Of a DNA stretch of 64,000 nucleotides, positions 56,945 to 64,000 are shown in pieces. Location: positions 6,624,538-6,688,537 of the forward strand of contig NC_044981.1 in NCBI RefSeq assembly GCF_008728515.1, written 5' to 3'. Source of the stretch: Papio anubis. Lineage: Eukaryota; Chordata; Mammalia; Primates; Cercopithecidae. The translations under genes were made by a program, and so were the position numbers. Every line of letters begins with the position of its first letter. The stretch's first letter is position 1. The notes beneath the pieces were generated by a model that was not told where the DNA came from, made no database searches, and worked only from the letters and a program-made list of their open reading frames with translations.

Positions 56945-57304
56945 CACTCAGCACGGTGCTGGTCCCGAGAACCTTTCAAAAGAGCCTGTTGAGTAGCTCT
57001 CAGAGAATCTCTCCACTTCCACAAAGAAAGGGTGACTAATTCCTTCCAGTGCTTGATAGGGAGAAGTGAGTTTTCAAATCTGTCTGAAACACAAAAACTG
57101 AACTCAAGCCACACCAGTTCAGACCCTTTGGTGGCCCAAGAAAATACTCACCCACTTTCACACCGCTCCTAGATTTTCCGGTTCCCTTGCATTTCAGAAG
57201 CAGAGTAGCTGCCCCCACTCCTGGGTGCCTTGCTTCGTGCCCATATCATCCTCTTACAATAAAGCTTCTGAGACTCTGTGCAACATAATGTTGCAGAGAT
57301 GCCA
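56945..57304. other. Unassigned sequence
   Basis: No gene or named repeat seen. Confidence 0.4.
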
Positions 57305-57435
57305 TGGAGAACCATGAATTTACAAGTGAGGAAACCAAGGCCCTGAGGACAAGGTGCTGGCCCCCAGTTTCACAGCCCGCTGGTGTCAGGACTCGGGCTC
57401 AGGCCTCCGGCTCTGCAGAGCGTTCCCCTTATGGT
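57305..57435 (-). repeat. MIR-like
   Basis: 'acaagtgaggaaaccaaggcc' and 'agtttcacagcccgctgg' follow the reversed MIR order. Confidence 0.65.
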
Positions 57436-57475
57436 GGGTGACAGGTCCCCCGACAGTGACTTCTGCTTGGTTTTC

Positions 57476-57763
57476 CTTTTTTTTTTTTTTTTGAGATGGA
57501 GTCTCACCCTGCCACCCAGGCTGGAGTGCAATGTGGCAATCTCATCTCACTGCAACCTCCACCTCCCGATTCTCCTGCCTCCGCCTCCTGAGTAACTGGG
57601 ATTACAGGCATGTGCCACCATACCTGGCTAATTCTTGTATTTTTAGTGGAGACAGGGTTTCACCATGTTGGCCAGGCTGTTCTTGAACTCCTGACCTCAG
57701 GTGATCTGCCCACCTCGGCCTCCCAAAGTGCTGGGATTACAGGCATGAGCCACCGCGCCCAGC
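57476..57763 (-). mobile_element. AluS-like
   Basis: Reverse Alu flanked by tggttttcc at 57467-57475 and 57764-57772. About 14 bases around 'cctcccgattctcctgcc' are missing from the left part. Confidence 0.93.
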
Positions 57764-57774
57764 CTGGTTTTCCA

Positions 57775-59639
57775 TTTAAAAAGAATTAAAGGTTTCATGT
57801 CTTATGGTACTGCCGACTCTTAAGATTCAACTAATAAGGAGGAGAAAAAGAAATTTGAACGGGGGAGGCACCAGATCCCTTCACAAACCGTGACCTTCCT
57901 GTAGACTGGCCGCAGGGGCTGCCTGACCACACCTCGCCTGCAGCCATGCCTGGCGCGCTTACTTACTGCAATGTGGGACAGTTTCCTGACCTTGGGGGAG
58001 GCCATGGGGATGGGCGGCCACGGTGGGGTGGGATGCCCTGGCCTTGCTCTGCGAGACAGCCCTGCTCCCTGCCTCCTTCCTGCACCTGTGGTGAGAGATG
58101 ATAAACTTGACAAGGCCCCAGCGAGTGGCTGCAGTTCCAGGCGGTGTGGCACCCTAGTGGAAATACATGGGGAAAAGCAGGGCCAAGCCCCCAAGCATGA
58201 GGGCAGAAAGGGTCAGGGAGGGAACAGGAAAGAAGCATTACCGCATTGCCGCTGCCAGGAGTCAGAACACTTGAGCCTTTTAAAATAGTGAGTGGCAGGG
58301 CTGGAGAGTTTCCCCTGGGTGTGAATGAATAACTAACCCAGGGATTACAACGCTTGGCTTCCTTGCTCTTCCCTCTGGGCCTGGAATGGCTCCTGCCTCA
58401 GTTTACCCATCTGAAAACTACCTAACGAGGTGCATCCTCAGCCTAGGGGTGGGAAAGGATGAGTGAGCAGAGGTCAGGGGGATGGCCCAGGTGGCTGGCT
58501 GCATTCTCTGCCGTCCGCCCTCCTGCCCTCCTTCTGGCCACGTCACCTCTCCTCCCTCTCCTGGAATCAGATTGACCCAATCACAGCCTGATCATCCACC
58601 TTCCACCCCGTAGGCATCTCCCGAGACACACTGGGTGGAGGATGACTGTGCTACCTCTCCTCACCAAAAATCTCTCCCTTCTATGAGCACCTCCCTGCTG
58701 GGACTAGCCCTGCCTCTCAGGTCACCAGCTGCCGCACCAGCCCTTGTGCGTGCTGGGAGACAACACCATCACTCAGCTCATCACAATCTCTTCTTGCCCC
58801 CTCAGTGTCGTTCTTGCTTCCACAAGGGTGCTGGGCACCTGACATCAGCACCCAGCTCCTTCAGACACACCCCCCTGCCATCTGCTTGAATCAGGGGCCA
58901 ATACAGAGAGGCAACCTGGAGTCCTCAGGGTCCCCGCGAGCTGGGGACAGAGTGGTCATCATTACTTACATGGTCAAGATGTCCTCTTTGTCCTTGGTCA
59001 TGTGCTTGTTCTTTGCTGGAGGGAAAAAATTGATGGATGTTATTCTTTAATAAAAGTTTAAAGAAAAAAGAGTGGAGGGAGTGCCAAGGAGCCAGAGGAT
59101 GGTGTACAAATTGGGAGAAAGGGGAGGTGAGGGAGCACCTGCTCAGAGGCAGCCCTTTTGAGGCCATGCAGTGACACCTGGAACTTGAGGTGAGCCACAG
59201 CATGATGGGCCGCTTCCCGTCCAAGGCACCACCGCGGAGGCTCCCTGTGAGATCTGAAGAGTGAGGAAGGTGAGGACGGCCACCAACCGAGACAGCGCGG
59301 CCAAGCTGGGTTCTCTGACCCAGCCTTTTCACGTGCCTAGTGTGGCATCAGCAAACAAAAAGGAACTGCGAGCACTGCCCTTGTCCCCTGCTGAGCCCTG
59401 GAGAAGCCCTGCAGTCCTGCTCTGTCGGATGAGGCTTTGTCACAGAGGAAGCATCGCGTTTGTCATTGCTAATGATGAACAGGTGACAGGGCACTGCCAA
59501 GTGCTGAACCTCATGAGGGCACAAGCAAGCCACCCACCAGGAATTAAAGGGGGTCATGGGGTTTACTCAGAACAAGCCAGGTGCCTTTCAAGCAGGGATT
59601 GTGTAAACCTCACCATAGCCTAATCAGGTCTATGTCGGA
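57775..59639. other. Unassigned, GC-richer single-copy stretch
   Basis: No gene or clear repeat recognised, apart from a possible MIR scrap at about 58395-58440 ('ctcagtttacccatctgaaa'). Overlapping frames of 80-135 codons on both strands carry no known domain. Confidence 0.4.
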
Positions 59640-59770
59640 GCCTCATTTGCAGATACAGACACTGAGGCCCAGAGAGGCTGTCATACACCACGGTTGCACA
59701 GCAGCTGGGGGAGCCAGGATTTGAACCCAAGACTCCAAAGCCCCTTCTCCTTGCCTTGCGCAAGCTGCCC
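59640..59770 (-). repeat. MIR
   Basis: 'cagacactgaggcccagaga', 'gagccaggatttgaaccca' and 'gactccaaagcccc' are reversed MIR landmarks in order. Confidence 0.9.
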
Positions 59771-61120
59771 TCTCATGAGATCGGCAGGCAATCTCGCTAT
59801 CATTGAGCGTCTAAAGCTGTCGCCAGAGGAAGGTGGAAAGGTGAGGACACACCGCTTCTCCTCACTGTCCAGCAAGTCCCTGCCTGACTCCTGCCCTGCC
59901 TCAGGGGAAGGAAACACAAAAAAGGCAGATCCTTTCCTGGTGCTGGACACACCCCGTGACGTGTCCCAGGGGTATGTGGATGCTTCTGTCCTGAGTGAGC
60001 CATCAAGGCCGGGCGAGAACCAAGCGTCTTGCGGTGCTGAGACACACCTGGGGCCAGGCTCCTCCTTCGGGGAGGAAGAAAGATGTGGCGAGATGAGTAA
60101 TGAGGCCAGGCAGGGAGGAACCTGGCTGGTTTCAGTTAACGCAGGTTGGGAAAGCACCCAGCTACTTTCTGTTCAGGACACCACTCTGCGGGGAGGGCTC
60201 CTCTCTTCACGGTTCTGTTTCATTGCGATATCTGTCCTGATGCGTCCAAATGCTGTCTATGACCCTTCTGCAACCTCAGTGCCTCAGAAGTGGCTAGCGG
60301 TCCTTGATTTGGCCATAATGTCCTGCAGATTGGACCTTATTTCCATCTCCTCAGAAGCTTTTTGGAAACAAGAAAGGCCATTTGAGAGTGCAGGGGTAAG
60401 AGGGCCCCAGGAGAGCCTGAGGCTGATGCCAAGCTGATGGGGCCAATCTAGCCCACAGGAGCCTAGAAGGAATATGTCTGACTTCCTGCTCCAAGAGTAT
60501 GGGAGGGGAAGAGGAGGCAGAAGATAGAAAAGGGGAGACAGTGTCTGCCTGGCGGGGTTTTAGGGCAAGGTGCAGGAAGAGGATAGGGTGCAGGCCAAGG
60601 CTAGCATGACGCCAGCACATCCCTGGCTGGACAGAGGTGCTGCTGCCGGCAAGAACCCACCTCATACTCATCCTCATCTGTTGCCTGTTAAAGACTCCAT
60701 GGTTTCCACAGAAACAAAACGAGTCCCATCTGCAGGTGGGGCAGTCCTCTTGTCCCTCTTTCTGCCTCACCCTCGTTTCTCACTGCCTGTCTCCTCCCTC
60801 TCCCTTCCTCCTTTGCATCTCTGTCTTCCCCCTGAACCTCTTCAACACCACCGTTCCCTTATCTCCACTCTCTTTCCTCCCCCTCCCATCCTGCTCATGC
60901 CCACTAGAAATGGGAGCACCAATTGGGCACACTCTGCAGTGCCCACTCAGGCACTCCCAGCCCTGGCAGCTGTGGCATAAGCTGCCAATTGGTCCCAATA
61001 TCCTATTTTACCATTCTGCCAATTTTCAGCTATGCATGAGATCACTCAGAATATTGCCTTCACTTTACTTCTAGGTGTGGCACTAGGATTAAGTCTGGGT
61101 CAATGAAAAGTCAGCAGGTG
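59771..61120. other. Unassigned stretch with a long open frame
   Basis: A plus-strand frame of 247 codons (59694-60437) begins inside the MIR and continues through single-copy sequence. The opposite strand is also open for 158 codons. Neither shows a domain, splice pattern or family I know, so I do not call a gene. Confidence 0.35.
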
Positions 61121-61134
61121 TGTTGTGTGCAACT

Positions 61135-61266
61135 TTCTTTTTTATTTTAGAGATGAGATCTCACGATGTTGCCCAGGCAGGACTCAAACTCCTGACTCAA
61201 GCAATCCTTCCATCTCAGCCTCCCTAGAAGCAGAGACAACAGGCTGGTGCCACCATGCCCAGCATA
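61135..61266 (-). mobile_element. Single Alu monomer (FLAM-like)
   Basis: Reverse monomeric Alu flanked by gtgtgcaacttt (61123-61134) and gtgtccaacttt (61267-61278). Confidence 0.85.
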
Positions 61267-61278
61267 GTGTCCAACTTT

Positions 61279-62472
61279 TTGGAAGTGATCACAGATAAAG
61301 GCAATGTGCCTCAATCGTTCCTTTCCACCGACCTTGTGAGCAGGAATGTGGACATGATGGCTGGAGCTCATGCAACCACTTTGGCATATGAAGTATATGT
61401 CTGAGCCAGTGTATCTACTTCCCAGGATCTGCTCAAGTGTGGTTTCCCTGCTCAGTACCACCATTAAACTTCTGAGAGGATCACCTGACATCACCACCTT
61501 CTAGCAGACCATGAAAGAGTTTTTATTTTTTTTTAATTAGGTTCATTGAGTTTCACATCATCTTGTGGCAGAGATTACGGTGCCATGACGCTTCACTGGC
61601 CTGGTCAGGCTGGGCCCATGGTGGCGGATGTTCCTGACTTCCCATGTTGCTTGCAGGCACAACCCAACAGCACATTGCTTCATGCCTCACGTCACATGCC
61701 TCCCACCTCCTGCCTCAGGGCTTCCCTGTTACTGTGAAGAGCAAGATACCCTGGGATCTACTCATTCTGGTAGACACGCGGCCTTTCCAGACCAGGCCTG
61801 TTGGGCTGTAGACTGAGATGGGCAGGTGGAGAGTCCCCCTGACTCACGCCCACTCACTGGCTGGCCCCAGGTCCTGTGTTCACAGTGCAGATGCTTCTGC
61901 TGCTGTTTCAGGAGCTGCTTTTCCCTGCTAGGAGATGCCAGCTGGTGCCACCTGGAAGTGTGGAGTCCTGCTGCCCCGTGAAGCCAACTTTGACTAGTGG
62001 GGGACATGACCAGGCAGACAAATTTTTCTCCCTTCCTCTCATATTTATTATTCCAAGCCCAGTGGGTCTTTCTAGAGACACTCTGTGAAACTAAACAATT
62101 AGCTGCTTTTGTTGAAAGCTGGGGCCAGCCTCGTAAAACACCCCTTTGTATTCTACTCCTTCCTTCTCGGCCTCACCTCTTTCCCCCTTCCTCTTGCTTC
62201 CTGGAGTTGCATTCCTCAAGAAAGTATTGGTGCATTAGCTTTGGCCTCAAGCTCTGGTTTTTAGAGAACCCAAACTAAGACAGGGAGACACATGGAGGAT
62301 AGCAAAGAAGAGATGCGGAAGGAGCTGGGGCCCTAAGAATTGTGGCGTTGCCAAACCCCTCCTGGACTGGGGGCTTCTTGGCCTTTCACCTGGGGGAGAA
62401 ACAAATGTCTTTTTCATATTTAAGCTACAGCTATTCAGGACTTTCTCTTACCTGTAACCTTTTCCTAATAAA
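61279..62472. other. Old repeat remnants and unassigned DNA
   Basis: Text around 61070-61500 ('gtcaatgaaaagtcagcagg') and 62240-62283 ('gagaacccaaactaagacag') resembles the ends of old dispersed repeats that I cannot name. No gene is recognised. Confidence 0.35.
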
Positions 62473-62484
62473 TGTAGCTGCACA

Positions 62485-62785
62485 GGCGGGGCTTGGTGGC
62501 TCACGCCTGTTATCCCAGCACTTTAAGAGGCTGAGGTGGGCAGATCACATGAGGTCAGTAGTTCAAGAACAGCCTGGCCAATATGGAGAAACCCCATCTC
62601 TACCAAAAATACAAAAATTAGCCAGACATCATGGCATGCACCTGTAATCCCAGCTACTCGGGAGGCTGAGGCAGGAGAATCCCTTAAACCCAGTAAGTGG
62701 AGGTTGCAGTGAGCTGAGATTGCACCAGTCCTCTCCAACCTGGGCAACAGAGTAAGACTTTGTCTCAGAAAAAAAAAAAAAAAAA
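62485..62785 (+). mobile_element. AluS-like
   Basis: Forward Alu with a ~19-A tail. Flanked by tgtagctgcaca (62473-62484) and tgcagttgcaca after the tail. Confidence 0.92.
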
Positions 62786-62884
62786 AATGCAGTTGCACAT
62801 CCAAATCACCTCTGGGTTGCAATTCCCTGGACAGCACCAGCCCATTATTAAAATACTCTTTCTCCTTCATTCCCATTTCACTTT

Positions 62885-63060
62885 CACTGGCATTGCCTTA
62901 TTTTGATCCGTGCAACATTCCTACAAGGCAGGTTGGACAGATGTAATTATTCCTTTCCATTCACCACCCCTTCCTACCCAACTCCCTGCTTAAAGGTTAA
63001 GGAAATGAAATCTCTTTGAGGTTATATGATTTCCCTCAGGGCAAGTGCTAATGAGAGAAA
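62885..63060 (-). repeat. MIR-like
   Basis: 'tgcaacattcctacaaggc' and 'gatgtaattattcc' followed by 'taaggaaatgaaatc' are loosely the reversed MIR. Diverged. Confidence 0.45.
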
Positions 63061-64000
63061 ATCCCTGGTCTCCTCGGCCATTAGGCCAGACTGCACCACC
63101 ATTTCTCCCCGACCCTTTACAGGCCACGCAGTTTGGAAGTCACCAGATTTTCGGTTCTCCTCCCAGGCACACCGTGGGATTGCCTTTTCTGCTGTCTTAG
63201 TTAGAAGTAGCCAAAAGGCAATGCACACAGCAATGTTGTGTCTAGGCGGAAGCTCCAGAGAGCAGCGATGACTCATCCAGCGTGTCTTCCTCTATCCTGA
63301 GGACAGCAGAACTAAGGATGGTGCCTGCTCGGCCACTGGTTCCTGAAATGAGGCCGATGTGAAGAAGGGCATCGCCCCAACCGTAATGGACATATAATGA
63401 GAAAGAGAACTAAGTAGGGCTGGGGGATGTTTGTTTATGCACCATAACCCAGCCCCTCCTGCCGTGACTAGACATGCACTAAATAGGTCCCGTTCTGGGA
63501 TTGTAGCTCATTTTCATTTGTTTTTAAAGGGGACAAATCTAAGCCAGTTTTATTAAAATATCAAAGATCTTCTCAAATTCCAACAGCCCTGAGAGGGTCA
63601 GGAAGGGTGTGCCTGTGTTAGTTGAAGCACTCGCAGCAAGGATTCTGAAAAGCCTTCGAGATTAAAGCCAAGGGATGTGCTTTTGTTTCAGAGCTCAGAG
63701 GCCTGTACTCAAAAGAGTGGCTTCCAGGTTTCTGTTATCAAATGGAACTTTTCCACACCCCTGACACAGATTAGACATTCTTGCTAAGAAAATTGGTTTT
63801 TGTTTTTAAAGGAAAGCTTTTCTCTAACATGTAAGGCATTTATCATTTCATACGTAGGAAGAGACAAGTGTCCCAACAAAGGTGATTTGCCCGCTTGTTC
63901 TCCCTCCAGCTCTAGGAAGAAACCCCTCCAGTGAATTCCATCAGCTCCTAGGCCTTCTGTCCCTGGGTGCAGAGAGCTGGTAAACACTACGTTGAACAAA
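63061..64000. other. Unassigned sequence to the window end
   Basis: No gene or named repeat. Short overlapping frames only. Confidence 0.4.

Noticed and set aside
56591..56947. Arg/Glu-rich 118-codon minus-strand frame
   Set aside because: It is the TC-rich simple repeat; the apparent basic-acidic domain is an artefact of GAGA codons.
58925..59060. Possible 3' end of a retrocopy ('taataaaagtttaaagaaaaaag')
   Set aside because: The upstream text matches no mRNA I know, the A-rich stretch is short, and no target duplication is seen.
1..64000. CRISPR arrays, operons, rRNA, tRNA genes or an integrated virus with coding genes
   Set aside because: None was found. The sequence has primate nuclear repeat content, and retroviral traces are solitary LTRs without internal genes.

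Overview
The window looks like nuclear DNA of an Old World monkey (a macaque, baboon or close relative). It is dense in Alu SINEs (about 31 copies or monomers), with old L1, L2 and MIR fragments, MaLR and ERV LTRs, hAT-Charlie elements and microsatellites. The youngest Alus (near 20.1, 30.7 and 36.9 kb) carry variants I associate with the cercopithecine AluYRa group: 'acaggcttgagcc' in place of 'acaggcgtgagcc', and 'ggctagtttttt' in the linker. The lineage call rests on those diagnostic bases and on nothing else.

No complete, intact protein-coding gene is visible. The recognisable gene-derived sequences are two processed pseudogenes on the minus strand: RPL3 (33.4-34.2 kb, with a large internal deletion and clean target-site duplications) and BTF3 (50.9-51.8 kb, frameshifted and with a premature stop). 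One 219-base segment at 37,735-37,953 (minus) has the form of an internal exon of a multi-pass membrane protein, but I could not name the gene. Most other open frames are antisense or readthrough frames of Alus, simple repeats or the pseudogenes.

Layout. 1-10.4 kb: Alu-free, mostly single-copy DNA with a G-quadruplex motif, a 0.58-kb AC-rich array, a TA/CA palindrome, a GGAA/GGGA tract and an LTR-like repeat. 10.4-14.8 kb: an old L1 split by two Alus, then more Alus. 15.2-17.6 kb: about 2.4 kb free of recognised repeats, containing a palindromic X-box abutting a CTCF-like core. 17.7-24.6 kb: L1 pieces, two MST-type LTRs, a hAT element and an inverted duplication about 2 kb apart. 24.6-33 kb: L1, L2, MIR, an ERV1-type LTR and Alus. 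33-38 kb: the RPL3 pseudogene inside an old L1, a 68-base L1 insertion and the putative exon. 38-48 kb: nested Alus, a hAT element and a long old L1/HAL1. 48-56 kb: an L2, the BTF3 pseudogene with a split MIR, an Alu carrying 120 bases of a neighbouring LTR, and MST and MLT1 LTRs. 56-64 kb: mostly single-copy DNA with a TC/AC array, MIRs and a few Alus.

I did not find a new multi-gene system. The most unusual structures are the Alu-LTR chimera (52.45-52.79 kb), the inverted duplication (20.9/23.2 kb), the RPL3 deletion at a short repeat, the X-box/CTCF-like pair, and the unassigned exon. All repeat family names come from recalled consensus features and should be confirmed with RepeatMasker.
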